DNA from: Halopiger djelfimassiliensis
Lineage (GTDB): Archaea > Halobacteriota > Halobacteria > Halobacteriales > Natrialbaceae
Reading direction: 5' to 3'
Assembly (NCBI RefSeq): GCF_000455365.1
Contig: NZ_HG315685.1
Location: forward strand, 811,600 to 875,599
DNA length: 64,000 bases
Shown: piece by piece, positions 25,439 through 34,834 of the stretch
Numbering within the stretch: the stretch's first letter is position 1
Layout of the letters: each line of letters begins with the position of its first letter
Notes under the pieces: generated by a model
Databases searched by the model: none
Told to the model about the DNA's origin: nothing
The model's input: only the letters and a program-made list of their open reading frames with translations
Position numbers and translations under genes: made by a program

Positions 25439-26176
25439 ATGCGAGATGTCTGTATCGTCGGCGGCGGCGTCGCCGGGCTCGCCGCCTCGATCTTCACCGC
25501 TCGCGCGGGACTGGACACGATCGTCGTCGACGGCGGCGAATCCATCCTCGCACGCAACGCCAGCCTCGAGAACTACCCCGGGTTCCCGGACGGCGTCGAC
25601 GCCCGCCGGTACCTGCAACTGTCCCGACAACACGCCCGGAACGCAGGTGCCGAGTTCGAACTCGGTCGCGTGACGCGTGTCGAGCCGGTTGCGGAGACGG
25701 CGCTCGACCGAGGGTTCCGCCTCGAGACCGAGGGCGGCAAGCCCCTCGAGACTCGGCGACTGATCGCCGCCTCTTGGTCCGACAGCGACTACCTCGTGCC
25801 GCTGGATGTCGGACGGATCCAGCGCGGGAGTAAACACTTCGTCAACGTCGACGAGGCCGGCCGCACTGCGGTCGACGGCGTCTACGCCGCCGGGCGGCTC
25901 GCCAACGAACCCCATCAGGCGATCGTTGCGGCCGGCCACGGGGCGAAAGTCGGTCTCGCGGTGATCCACGACTCCGAGGTCGACTTTTACCACGACTGGG
26001 TCGCCCCGGCGGGCTATTTTACCGGCCGCGGCCGGGAGATCCCGCCGGGTTGCGAGGAGGTCGACGAGACAGAGCGCAAGCGCCGCGACGAGCGGGCTCG
26101 GGAGACGATTCTGGACGCGTTCGCGGAGCCGTTAGACGAGGAGCCGACGATGCACCCGAGCGTCGAGCGGGACTGA
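25439..26176 (+). CDS. Small FAD-dependent oxidoreductase, thioredoxin-reductase-like
   Basis: A 245-residue flavoprotein with the FAD loop CIVGGGVAGLAASIFTARAG and the C-terminal FAD motif DGVYAAGRLANEPHQAI. Between them the usual NAD(P)-binding domain and the redox CxxC of thioredoxin reductase are absent, so it is about 65 residues shorter than typical. It may use another electron donor or bind FAD as a sensor or sulfide/ferredoxin-linked enzyme. Start ATG 25439 is taken because the 13 upstream codons are not conserved-looking. The C-terminus adds a charged helix. It lies 94 bp upstream of the siderophore synthetase in the same direction. Confidence 0.8.
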   Translation: MRDVCIVGGGVAGLAASIFTARAGLDTIVVDGGESILARNASLENYPGFPDGVDARRYLQLSRQHARNAGAEFELGRVTRVEPVAETALDRGFRLETEGGKPLETRRLIAASWSDSDYLVPLDVGRIQRGSKHFVNVDEAGRTAVDGVYAAGRLANEPHQAIVAAGHGAKVGLAVIHDSEVDFYHDWVAPAGYFTGRGREIPPGCEEVDETERKRRDERARETILDAFAEPLDEEPTMHPSVERD

Positions 26177-26270
26177 TCGTGTCATCCGCCGGGCACCGAC
26201 CGGTGTTCACGGTGCGCTAAGCGGTCCCGAGAGTTTTCACGGAGCGCGTGGGAGTCGCCACCGGTATCGC

Positions 26271-28436
26271 ATGACCTCGACGGATCGGCACGGTCCGCCG
26301 CGGCTCCGAACCGACGCGGAACGCGACGCCTTCGGTCCCGCGGTCCGTTACGCGCGAGTCCACGGTCTGACGCGGCCGCCCGAGTCGGCGTACCTCGAGG
26401 CGCTCCCGGAGGCGAGACGCGAGATCTGTCGACGGCTCGTCGGAGGGTTGCTCCGCGGTCGCCCGGCCGGCCTCCCCAACCACCGCGTGGTCGGAGCCGA
26501 GCCGGACGCGCTTCCCGACGAACCGGCGCCACTGGCGGCGCTTACCGCCGATCGGCTGCGCTCGCTCGTCGCGTCGCTGCCGGCTCGATATCGGTGGCTC
26601 GCGTTGTTGCCGTTTCCTACCTCCGAGTCGGTCCTCGTCGCGCCGGTCGCGGCCAGACACGGCTACGATCGATACCGGCTCGCCGGACCGCTGTATCAGT
26701 GGCCGGCGAGCGAGCGCAGCGGTGCAACACAGTCGAGGGAAGCGGACGCGAAAACGGAGATCGGCCATCCGATCGACCTCGTTCCGTTGCTCGAGCGCGA
26801 GGGTGCGTTCAGCGACGCCGAGCAGGCCGATCGGATCCGTACCGAACTCGCCGAGAGCGTCGCCAACCTCGCACTGGCGCGGCTTGCCGAAGACGTGCAG
26901 GCGGACGCGGTCGGACAGGTGTCCGTTCCGGAAGACGGCTCGCCGCTCGAGCGCGTTGCAACCGGGGTTCCGGCAGCCGACCGCGCGACTGCGTTCGAAC
27001 GGATCGTCACCGGCGGCCACCCCTTCCACCCGGCCGGCAAGCTCCGTCGCGGGATGACGGCCGCCGACGGCCTCGCGTATGCGCCGGAGTTTACGGCCCG
27101 GATCGATCTCCGGTTTGTCGCGATCGATCGGAGAGTCGCCAAGGAAACGCGTGCCCGCGAGGTGGATGCCGACAGCCTGACGGATCGACTGATCGCGACG
27201 TTCGCGGGACTCGACGGCGCGCTCGAACGCGCGGTTCCCGCCGGACGCGACCCGGCGGGGTACGCCGTCGTGCCAGTCCACCCGCTGCAGTTCCACCGGA
27301 CGATCCCGGACCGGTACGCCGACCGGATCGCTGACGGACGAGTCGTCCCGATTCCCGACTACACGCGCCGGGTGACACCCCAGCTCAATCTCCGAACGGT
27401 GGTCCCGTACGAGAGCGAAGCCGCGGCCGTATCCCACAGAGAGACGACCGCCACCGACGGCCCGCTCCCACACCTCAAGCTCGCGGTTTCCGTCCAGACG
27501 ACAAACGTCGTCCGGACGCTGTCACCGCATGCCGTGACGAACGGACCGCAGGTGACCGACATTCTGCGGGCGATCGACCAACGGGAATCGTTCGAGACGC
27601 TGGGCATCCTCGGAGAACCCGCGGCGACGTGTTACGACCCACCTGACGGACCTCACCCCGACGGCGACGGGTTCGACGACGCGCGACACCTCTCGGGACT
27701 CGTGCGGACGAATCCGGCTGCCCACCGGCTCGTCCCGGAGGGAGCGGTGCCGGTCGTCGCCGCGAGCCTCGTCGCCGACGCGCCGACGACGGGGCGACCG
27801 CTCGTCCGTGAGGTGATCGATCGGTACGGGACGGCGATGGATCTCTCGAGTCCCGAAGCCGCAGCGCTCGCGTTTCTCGAGCAGTATGCCGCAGTCGTCG
27901 TCCCCGAACAGCTCCGGCTACTGTGTCCCTACGGCATCGCCCTCGAGAGCCACCTCCAGAACAGCCTGATCGTCTTCGACGAGTCGACCGCGCGGCCGCT
28001 GGCGACGCTGGTTCGGGACCTCGGCGGGATCCGGGTCCATCGCGGCCGACTCGGGGAACACGGCCGCTCGTTCGAGCCGTATCCGGATTCGGACGTCGAC
28101 GCCGAAACCGAACGGGAGCTGTACCGAAAGCTGTACTACGCGCTCTTCCAGAACCACCTCGGGGAACTCGTCGCAACGATCAGTGACGAACTGGCTCTCG
28201 ACGAGCGGGTCTGCTGGCGACGAATCCGCACGCAGTGCGAGCAAGCGTTCGAGACACTTCGATCCGATCCGGGGGTCCCCGGGGATCGAGTCCGGCGCGA
28301 CGAACGCGCACTGTTCGACGATACGACGGTGCACAAGGCGCTGACCGCGATGCGGCTGCGGGGAAAACGCCACGAGTACGTGACGAGCACGGTATCGAAT
28401 CCGCTCTCCCGATCCGGACGACGGAGCGATCGCTGA
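26271..28436 (+). CDS. NIS siderophore synthetase (IucA/IucC family), orphan
   Basis: A 721-residue ATP-dependent enzyme of the non-ribosomal-peptide-independent siderophore family, which joins citrate or similar acids to amines or alcohols. Core motifs are present: GHPFHPAGKLRRGMT (about 249-263, ATP/citrate binding), KLAVSVQTTNVVRTLSPH, ESHLQNSLI, RDLGGIRV and TVHKALTAMRLRG. The first 110 residues are variable. No other iuc-type genes (decarboxylase, transaminase, hydroxylase, acyltransferase) or siderophore transporters flank it, so it may serve a cluster elsewhere or make another product. Start ATG 26271 is preceded by AT-poor DNA and may be leadered. Confidence 0.85.
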   Translation: MTSTDRHGPPRLRTDAERDAFGPAVRYARVHGLTRPPESAYLEALPEARREICRRLVGGLLRGRPAGLPNHRVVGAEPDALPDEPAPLAALTADRLRSLVASLPARYRWLALLPFPTSESVLVAPVAARHGYDRYRLAGPLYQWPASERSGATQSREADAKTEIGHPIDLVPLLEREGAFSDAEQADRIRTELAESVANLALARLAEDVQADAVGQVSVPEDGSPLERVATGVPAADRATAFERIVTGGHPFHPAGKLRRGMTAADGLAYAPEFTARIDLRFVAIDRRVAKETRAREVDADSLTDRLIATFAGLDGALERAVPAGRDPAGYAVVPVHPLQFHRTIPDRYADRIADGRVVPIPDYTRRVTPQLNLRTVVPYESEAAAVSHRETTATDGPLPHLKLAVSVQTTNVVRTLSPHAVTNGPQVTDILRAIDQRESFETLGILGEPAATCYDPPDGPHPDGDGFDDARHLSGLVRTNPAAHRLVPEGAVPVVAASLVADAPTTGRPLVREVIDRYGTAMDLSSPEAAALAFLEQYAAVVVPEQLRLLCPYGIALESHLQNSLIVFDESTARPLATLVRDLGGIRVHRGRLGEHGRSFEPYPDSDVDAETERELYRKLYYALFQNHLGELVATISDELALDERVCWRRIRTQCEQAFETLRSDPGVPGDRVRRDERALFDDTTVHKALTAMRLRGKRHEYVTSTVSNPLSRSGRRSDR

Positions 28437-28554
28437 ACGGTGGCGTCCGTTCGCTGGAACCGGCTTCGAGACGGTTACGGACGAGTACGTATCATGGTAA
28501 TTTAAGATATTAGGGCGAAAGTGCATTGCAATTATCTCGGATGATACTCGTGAG

Positions 28555-29466
28555 ATGTCCCAAGATAGCCCCTCCGACGAGCGCAACCACGAAATCAGCC
28601 GCCGAACGACTCTCGGTTCCTTCGGGACCGCTCTCGTCCCAGCAGCGATGTCGATCACCGGCGCAGGTGCATCCGACGACACCGGCTCCCCGTTCACGGA
28701 TATTCGCGTCACAGGAAAGCAAGTGATCCACGCGGAAATCACGGCGGACGAGGTGGTCATCACGAAGCGAAAACGGAGTTCCGACCTCGTCGACCGCTAC
28801 GGGATGCGAGAAGTCGTCGAAGAACGGACGATCTCTCGACGAGCACCGGAACGGGACGACCTTCCACGGACCGGCCAACGGGAACTCCGAACCGACTGGG
28901 AGACACACCACGCCCGCGGTGACGAGTGGGCGACGCTGTTCGAGTCCGAGCGCGAGGCGCTCATGCGTTCCGGCGTCGCCGACGAGGCGGAGACGCCGTT
29001 TCCATCGGCCGTCCCGAAGTACTACCACGCCGCGGACAGCGGTGGGTACGAACTCCACGGACCCGTAAACCTCCTCTCGAACTCGACCGCCGACGCGGAC
29101 GCGCTCGCGGTCGAAATCGACGGGGAAGGTGGTCTCTTCTGGAACACCTTTCCCGTCGAGTACAGCCGTCATATGTACATCGACGGCGAGTGGACCGAAC
29201 ACGAAGCGTCGGTCGCATCGGGCCCGTTCGGGATCGTCGGCCGAACACACGCACGGCTCTGGAGCGGCCCCAACGACACGTTCGGTATCGCCGCGGCACA
29301 CATCGACGACGCCGTTCCCCACGAGGCTACCTCCTATCTCGAGGCCGAATCCGAGATTACGGACATGATGGACGGCACCGCCGACTACTACGAGGCGGGC
29401 AACGGCGAGCACCCCGGAACTGATAACGGGCTCCTCGATCACAACGGCGCGGTTTCGCTGATCTAA
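28555..29466 (+). CDS. Tat-exported protein of unknown function
   Basis: A 303-residue protein with a twin-arginine signal (SRRTTLGSFGTALVPAAMS at about 15-33, cut near AGAS). After that come a charged region (about 60-120) and a compact domain (PVNLLSN, GGLFWNTFPVEYSRHMY, ARLWSGPNDTFGIAAAH, DDAVPHEATSYLEAESEI). It ends in DHNGAVSLI with no membrane anchor, so it is probably released or surface-bound. I do not recognise a family. TAATTTAAGATATT near 28500 provides the promoter, about 50 nt upstream. It follows the siderophore synthetase in the same direction but with its own promoter. Confidence 0.75.
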   Translation: MSQDSPSDERNHEISRRTTLGSFGTALVPAAMSITGAGASDDTGSPFTDIRVTGKQVIHAEITADEVVITKRKRSSDLVDRYGMREVVEERTISRRAPERDDLPRTGQRELRTDWETHHARGDEWATLFESEREALMRSGVADEAETPFPSAVPKYYHAADSGGYELHGPVNLLSNSTADADALAVEIDGEGGLFWNTFPVEYSRHMYIDGEWTEHEASVASGPFGIVGRTHARLWSGPNDTFGIAAAHIDDAVPHEATSYLEAESEITDMMDGTADYYEAGNGEHPGTDNGLLDHNGAVSLI

Positions 29467-29635
29467 CGCCTCGGGCGGTTCGATCCGGAACGGCCAGCAC
29501 CGAGTCGTCGTCCCGCCGACCAGTCGACACCGGAGCCGCGGCTCCGAGCGCTCGCTTCAGCATCCGTCCGCTCCCGTCGCCGACAGTAACAGTGCCTCGC
29601 TACCCTTAACACGCCACCGTGAGAAGGGCAGACGA

Positions 29636-30808
29636 ATGCTCGAGGGAATCAACGTCGCGCTCGGAGTGACGGGATCGATCGCGGCCGTCAAGACGGTCGA
29701 GTTGGCCCACGAGTTGCGACGCCAGGGTGCCGACGTTCGCGGGGTGATGACCGACAGCGCACAGGGGATCGTCCACCCCTGGGCCGTCGAGTTCGCCACC
29801 GACGACGATGTCGTCACCGAGATCACCGGCAGCGTCGAACACGTCGATCTCTGTGGGTACGACGGCTGGGCCGACGTCTTCCTGATCGCACCGGCGACCG
29901 CAAACACCGTCGGCAAGATCGCCGGTGCCGTCGACGACACGCCGGTGACGACGTGTGCGACGACCGCACTCGGGGCCGACACGCCGGTCGTGATCGCCCC
30001 CGCGATGCACGAGCCGATGTACGACCACCCCGGCGTGCTCGAGGCCATCGAAACCGTCGAGGACTGGGGCGTCGCGTTCGTCGATCCGCGACTCGAGGAA
30101 GGAAAGGCCAAGATCGCAAGCGAGGAAGCGATCGTCTGTGACGTCGCCCGCGCGGCCGGCGACTGCCCGCTCGCGGGATCCCATGTCGTCGTCACGGCCG
30201 GCGCAACCAGCGAGTCGATCGACCCGGTCCGCGTGTTGACCAACCGCTCGTCGGGGAAGATGGGGCGGGCCGTCGCGAAAGCCTGTTACGCTCGCGGGGC
30301 CGACGTGACCCTCGTTCAGGACGGGCCGGACGTCCCCTACGCGACCGTCCGCGAGGTCGAGAGCGCACGGGAGATGCTCGAGGCGACGCGGACGGCCTGT
30401 GCCGACGCCGACGTGCTCGTTTCGGCGGCTGCGATCGGCGATTATACCGTCGAAACGAGCCCCGACAAGATCCGCTCCGGCCAAGAACTCACGCTCGAGC
30501 TCGAGCCGACGCCGAAACTCATCGACGAGATTCGCGACGACCGGCCGGAGTTGCCGATCGTCGGATTCAAAACCGAAACCTCCGGCGACGACGGCGAGAT
30601 GATAGCACAGGCAAGAAAGACGCTCGAGCGCGCCGATCTCGCGTTCGTCGTTGCGAACGACGCGAGCGTAATGGGTGCCGATCGAACGCGAGCGTTGCTG
30701 GTCCACGAGGCCGACGCCGCCCGCTATACGGGGTCGAAAGCGGGACTCGGTGGCGAAATTGCGGACTCGATTGCGGCGATGGTCGGCGAGCCGTCAGGTG
30801 AATCGTAA
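29636..30808 (+). CDS. coaBC: Phosphopantothenoylcysteine synthetase/decarboxylase
   Basis: A 390-residue bifunctional enzyme of coenzyme A synthesis. The CoaC half (about 1-175) is an FMN decarboxylase: LGVTGSIAAVKTVEL, LIAPATANTVGKIA and PAMHEPMYDHP. The CoaB half (about 180-390) ligates phosphopantothenate with cysteine: VVTAGATSESIDPVRVLTNR, SSGKMG, and VVANDASVMGADRTRALLV. Domain order and length are normal for archaeal CoaBC. The ATG follows a CTTAAC box by about 25-30 nt. Confidence 0.95.
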   Translation: MLEGINVALGVTGSIAAVKTVELAHELRRQGADVRGVMTDSAQGIVHPWAVEFATDDDVVTEITGSVEHVDLCGYDGWADVFLIAPATANTVGKIAGAVDDTPVTTCATTALGADTPVVIAPAMHEPMYDHPGVLEAIETVEDWGVAFVDPRLEEGKAKIASEEAIVCDVARAAGDCPLAGSHVVVTAGATSESIDPVRVLTNRSSGKMGRAVAKACYARGADVTLVQDGPDVPYATVREVESAREMLEATRTACADADVLVSAAAIGDYTVETSPDKIRSGQELTLELEPTPKLIDEIRDDRPELPIVGFKTETSGDDGEMIAQARKTLERADLAFVVANDASVMGADRTRALLVHEADAARYTGSKAGLGGEIADSIAAMVGEPSGES

Positions 30809-30915
30809 CCGCTCGATCGGTCAGGAGAACTATATAGGTGGCGTTCCTGCCCCGAGATACCAAGGACAGTCCGGAGTCGGGAACGAGTTCGACTGGTATA
30901 TCGAGGTGATCCGCA

Positions 30916-31560
30916 GTGGCCCAGCAACAATACCGTGGCATGAACGAGACGGACGACAGCGGAGACGACAGCGCCGACGAGAACGACGCCGACAGCGGAG
31001 AGACTGGCGCTACCGCCCTTCGAAAAGGCGAGGTCTTCGAGGTACTGCGCAATCAGCGACGGCGATACGTCCTCCATTTCCTGAAACAGGACGGGCAACC
31101 CGTCGAACTCGGGGACCTCGCCCAGCAAGTTGCGGCCTGGGAGTATCAGACGACGCTTGACGGCGTGACCCCCGCACAACGAAAGCGCGTGTATACGACG
31201 CTCCAGCAGACCCACCTCCCGAAGATGGACGAGGCCGGTATCCTCGAGTTCGACTCCGATGAGGGCGTCATCCGGCCGACCGACCGGACGCGGGATATCA
31301 GCGTCTACCTCGAGATCGTCCCGGGACGTGAGTTCGCGTGGCGTGAACTGTACCTCTCGCTGGGCGCTATCAGTTCCGCACTCGTCGCCGCGCTGTGGCT
31401 CGAAATCTACCCGATGACGCTGCTGTCGAACCTCGCGTGGACCGGAATTATCGCCGCGACGGTTACCGTGACCGCGATCGTCCACATCTATCACGAGCGC
31501 AATATGCGCCTCGGACACGGCGACCAACCACCCGAGCTGAGTTACGGCTCGGACGACTGA
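30916..31560 (+). CDS. Winged-helix protein with two C-terminal membrane helices
   Basis: A 214-residue protein. An acidic N-terminal tail (about 1-35) precedes a winged helix (about 38-115; [50 protein letters not shown]), the DUF7344-type fold common in haloarchaeal regulators. Two hydrophobic helices follow (about 137-160 and 165-190), so the DNA-binding domain may be tethered to the membrane. GTG 30916 is chosen because GAGGTGAT (30903-30910) lies 5-6 nt before it; ATG 30940 is an alternative. Target genes unknown. Confidence 0.75.
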   Translation: MAQQQYRGMNETDDSGDDSADENDADSGETGATALRKGEVFEVLRNQRRRYVLHFLKQDGQPVELGDLAQQVAAWEYQTTLDGVTPAQRKRVYTTLQQTHLPKMDEAGILEFDSDEGVIRPTDRTRDISVYLEIVPGREFAWRELYLSLGAISSALVAALWLEIYPMTLLSNLAWTGIIAATVTVTAIVHIYHERNMRLGHGDQPPELSYGSDD

Positions 31561-31667
31561 GTTCTCCGGGCGACTCTCGTGCGGGATCTATCAGCGGCGA
31601 TCAGTATCACCGACTCACGGCTCGATCGGATCGTCAACTTTTACTCCGCTACCGCCCCACCCACGAC

Positions 31668-32237
31668 ATGGATCAGCTCAAACAGTCGCTCCTCGAAGCG
31701 CCGATCGTCGAGAAAAACGGGTATCACTACTTCGTCCACCCGATCAGTGACGGGGTGCCGAAGCTGGATCCGACACTGTTGCGCGAAATCGTCATCCGAA
31801 TCATCCGGAAGGCACAACTCGAGGAGGTCGACCGAATCGTCACGCCCGCGGCGATGGGCATTCACATCTCGACTGCGGTCTCGCTGATGACCGACATCCC
31901 GCTGACCGTCATTCGAAAACGGCAGTACGGGCTCGAAGACGAGGTCGCGATTTCGCAGAAGACGGGCTACTCCGAGAACGAGATGTACATCAACGACGTC
32001 CGCGAGGGCGAACGCGTACTCGTGCTCGACGACGTGCTCTCGACGGGCGGAACCCTCGCATCGGTGCTCGAGGCCCTCGACGAGATCGGCGCGGAGGTCA
32101 TCGACACCGTCGCGGTCATCAAGAAAGTCGGCGGGGAGAACAAAGTCGACGACGCCGGCTACAACGTCAAAACGCTGATCAACGTCGACGTCGTCGACGG
32201 CGAGGTCGTTATCGTCGACGAAGACGGCGACCAGTAG
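31668..32237 (+). CDS. hpt: Purine phosphoribosyltransferase (Hpt-type)
   Basis: A 189-residue type I phosphoribosyltransferase that salvages hypoxanthine/guanine or adenine with PRPP. The PRPP loop [16 protein letters not shown] is exact, with the earlier [16 protein letters not shown] and IRKRQYG. Archaeal members of this subgroup are annotated as hypoxanthine or adenine phosphoribosyltransferase; the base cannot be fixed here. Start ATG 31668 is preferred over the long upstream extension, which overlaps the previous gene in another frame. Length is normal. Confidence 0.9.
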   Translation: MDQLKQSLLEAPIVEKNGYHYFVHPISDGVPKLDPTLLREIVIRIIRKAQLEEVDRIVTPAAMGIHISTAVSLMTDIPLTVIRKRQYGLEDEVAISQKTGYSENEMYINDVREGERVLVLDDVLSTGGTLASVLEALDEIGAEVIDTVAVIKKVGGENKVDDAGYNVKTLINVDVVDGEVVIVDEDGDQ

Positions 32238-32294
32238 CGCGTCGCCTTTCGGCGGGTCAGGATTCGACGGGTGTGTTCAGTGGCTCGAGTGCGT

Positions 32295-32831
32295 TCACCT
32301 GTCCACGCCCGGGGTCCGGTCGGGAGACGGCATGAGCGGCTCGAACTCGTCGTGACGGAACGAGCCGAGAACCGTCCCGTCGAGCGTTTTGACGTGTGTA
32401 TAGAGCATGTCCTCTTCGTGGGCCGTCGAACGCATTCCGGGCACGTATCGAAGCTCGTACTGCCCGGCCAGCAGGATCGCCGTCTCGATTTCGGGATCGA
32501 GTAGTTCGGTGACCTGAAACGCGAACCCGTCGACGACGTTTCGGTAGACCTCGTACTGAGGGAAGGTCCCCCGCTCGAAGGCATCGGTAAATGCATCGGC
32601 GTAGTTGCCCGGAATCACGTGAACGATACCGAACCAGTCCTCCCTGCCGGCGTCGCGACTCACTGTGGCCGTATCGACTGCAGGGATCGAAACGGTCTCC
32701 CAGCCGTCCTCACGGCGCGTTTCGGCGAGCAGTTCCATCTCGTCGTTGGTTTGTTGCCAAGCGTTTTTGACCGCGCTCTTGCTGATTTTTACGGCTTGGT
32801 CGGGCGTCTCCTCGTCTCCGATCTCTGTCAT
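32295..32831 (-). CDS. Hypothetical haloarchaeal protein, 178 residues
   Basis: A soluble, acidic protein; start ATG 32831 (MTEIGDEETPDQ). Sequence features are AVKISKSAVKNAWQQTNDEMELLAETRREDGWETVSI, then a mixed alpha/beta domain with WFGIVHVIPGNYA and LLDPEIETAILLAGQYELR, and near the end HVKTLDGTVLGSFRHDEFEPLMP. I do not recognise the family. A TATA-like AAGAGTTATC precedes the start by about 25 nt. It is convergent with the phosphoribosyltransferase gene. Confidence 0.7.
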   Translation of the reverse strand: MTEIGDEETPDQAVKISKSAVKNAWQQTNDEMELLAETRREDGWETVSIPAVDTATVSRDAGREDWFGIVHVIPGNYADAFTDAFERGTFPQYEVYRNVVDGFAFQVTELLDPEIETAILLAGQYELRYVPGMRSTAHEEDMLYTHVKTLDGTVLGSFRHDEFEPLMPSPDRTPGVDR

Positions 32832-32948
32832 ACACGCCGTTGGGGACAGGAACGAGATAACTCTTTTCCGTCCTGACGACCGACGACTGTCGGCGTTCAC
32901 CGCTCCCTCTCGGGACTGCTCGATATCGGGCGAAAGCCGGACGTGGCC

Positions 32949-33422
32949 TTAGAACCCGAACAGTGCTTCCAGCAGATACGACACGAGCAAGACGAACAGA
33001 CTCCCCAGAAAGAGCTTTCCGGGCGGCGACATCCGGTATGTCGGCGGCGGTGCCGGGAGCCAGCGCAGCGGCGGCATCGCCCGAACGAACGACTGAAACC
33101 GCGTTTGGTCCGCCGACGCCGGGATCGAATCGGTCGTGAGACTGGCCGTCGTCATCGCGTCGCTCTCGCGTGCGTGATCGTCCTCGAGATCGCTCGGCGA
33201 CGACGGCCAGAGCCTGACCGTCGCGTAGCCGAGCAACAGGAACCCAACGACGAACAACACGTACTTCACACGGGTGAACCCGCCACCGGTGACGAAAGCG
33301 AGGGAGACGGCGATAACGGTCGTCGTCAGCGCCACCGTGAAGGCGTACGTGACGGCATCGAGACAGACGAGTACCGCCACGGGAAGTCGATCGGCTGTCG
33401 ATTCGTCCGTTGGATCGGTCAT
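32949..33422 (-). CDS. Small membrane protein, unknown function
   Basis: A 157-residue protein with about three membrane helices: LVCLDAVTYAFTVALTTTVIAV (about 18-42), YVLFVVGFLLLGYATV (about 54-70), and LFLGSLFVLLVSYLLEALFGF (about 136-156). Between the second and third lies an acidic linker and PPLRWLPAPPPTYRMSPPGK. It lies 5 nt after the DppF gene end on the same strand, possibly a last member of the dpp operon transcript, but no family known to act with peptide transporters is recognised. Confidence 0.65.
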   Translation of the reverse strand: MTDPTDESTADRLPVAVLVCLDAVTYAFTVALTTTVIAVSLAFVTGGGFTRVKYVLFVVGFLLLGYATVRLWPSSPSDLEDDHARESDAMTTASLTTDSIPASADQTRFQSFVRAMPPLRWLPAPPPTYRMSPPGKLFLGSLFVLLVSYLLEALFGF

Positions 33423-33427
33423 CGATA

Positions 33428-34834
33428 TCAGTTCCGATGGCGCTCGTCGAGTACCTCGTCGGGCTCCCGATACTCGTCCCCGTGGCGGTGACAGAGACTC
33501 CGCCGGCCCGAATCGCTGACGACGTGGTACTCGGGCTCGACCGGATCTGCTTCCGCGCCGGATCCGGTTCCGGGTTCACAGCCATCACAGATACTACCGA
33601 ACTCGTCGTCGATGATCTCTAAAGCCGTTGTTTCGTCGTTTTTACGGACGTGATCGGCGACTTCCTCGAGCACCGACTCGACCTCCGGCGGGAGGTCGTA
33701 CTCGCCGAACAGTTCGTCGTAGATCTCGTCGATCGTTCCGAAGCGGGTTTCCTTGCCGAGCAGTTCCCGAATCCGATCGGTGATCGACCGCTCGGCTCGT
33801 TGGCGTTCCCGAAGCACCTCGCGGAGCGTATTGAGCTGGGTCCACAGTTCGTTCTCGAGGTGGTCGTACTCCGGCGGCCGGATCCGGGCCGGACACCGGG
33901 TGCTGAACGGACACCCATCCGGGGGATGCCGTGGGCTTGGCGGCGTTCCATGGAGCGTGATCCGATCTTTGTCGGCCGTCGGATCCGGCTCCGGGATCGC
34001 CGACAACAGCGAGTGCGTGTACGGGTTCGACGGATCGGAGAACAACTCTTCGGTCGGCCCGAGTTCCATGATGTTCCCCAGATACATCACGGCGACCCGA
34101 TCACAGAGGTGCCGGACCACCGAGAGGTCGTGAGCGATAAAGAGGTACGTGAGACCGAACTCCTCCTGGAGCTCCTCGAGGAGGTTGATGACCTCGGCCT
34201 GAACCGAAACGTCGAGCGCCGAGACCGGTTCGTCGAGGACGATGAACTCCGGCTCGAGCGTCAACGTCCGTGCGATCCCGATCCGCTGGCGCTGGCCGCC
34301 GGAGAACTGGTGGGGATACCGGTAGTAGTGTTCGCGCTGGAGACCGACCGTATCCAGCAGTTCCTTGACGCGCTGGCGACGTTCCGCGGGCGTTTTCCAG
34401 TCGTGAACGTCCAGCGGCTCCCGGACGATTTCCCCGACGGTCATCCGGTCGTTGAGACTCGAGTCCGGGTCCTGAAACACCATCTGGGCGTTTCGACGCC
34501 ACTTCTTGAGTTCGGCACCCGACAGCTCCGTGATATCGGTCCCGTCGAATCGAATCTCGCCACCGGTCGCGGACTCGAGTTGGATGAGCGTCCGTCCGAG
34601 GGTCGTTTTCCCGCAGCCGGACTCACCGACCAGCCCGAGCGTCTCCCCGCGTTTGATGTCGAAGGAAACGCCGTCGACTGCTTTGACCGGCGAGCCGCCG
34701 AGCAGTCCGTCGTCTTCGTAGTAGGTCCGCAGGTTCCGGACCTCGACCATGACGTCCTCGTCCGCGGGATGTGAGTCCGCTGGTTCGGTTGCGGTTCCAG
34801 TGTCGGTTTCGCTGCGAAGGGCATCCTGACTCAT
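33428..34834 (-). CDS. dppF: Dipeptide/oligopeptide ABC transporter ATPase, DppF type (minus-strand operon)
   Basis: A 468-residue ATP-binding subunit. Walker [11 protein letters not shown]-loop [12 protein letters not shown], signature [14 protein letters not shown], Walker [13 protein letters not shown] and the switch His in IAHDLSVV are all intact in the first 250 residues. The peptide-family C-terminal domain begins GCPFSTRCP (about 315-325), but about 90 residues rich in Glu/Arg helices are inserted before the final SLCHRHG. The other DppF in this window has a similar insert. Its start overlaps the DppD stop, so the two ATPases are coupled. Confidence 0.92.
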   Translation of the reverse strand: MSQDALRSETDTGTATEPADSHPADEDVMVEVRNLRTYYEDDGLLGGSPVKAVDGVSFDIKRGETLGLVGESGCGKTTLGRTLIQLESATGGEIRFDGTDITELSGAELKKWRRNAQMVFQDPDSSLNDRMTVGEIVREPLDVHDWKTPAERRQRVKELLDTVGLQREHYYRYPHQFSGGQRQRIGIARTLTLEPEFIVLDEPVSALDVSVQAEVINLLEELQEEFGLTYLFIAHDLSVVRHLCDRVAVMYLGNIMELGPTEELFSDPSNPYTHSLLSAIPEPDPTADKDRITLHGTPPSPRHPPDGCPFSTRCPARIRPPEYDHLENELWTQLNTLREVLRERQRAERSITDRIRELLGKETRFGTIDEIYDELFGEYDLPPEVESVLEEVADHVRKNDETTALEIIDDEFGSICDGCEPGTGSGAEADPVEPEYHVVSDSGRRSLCHRHGDEYREPDEVLDERHRN

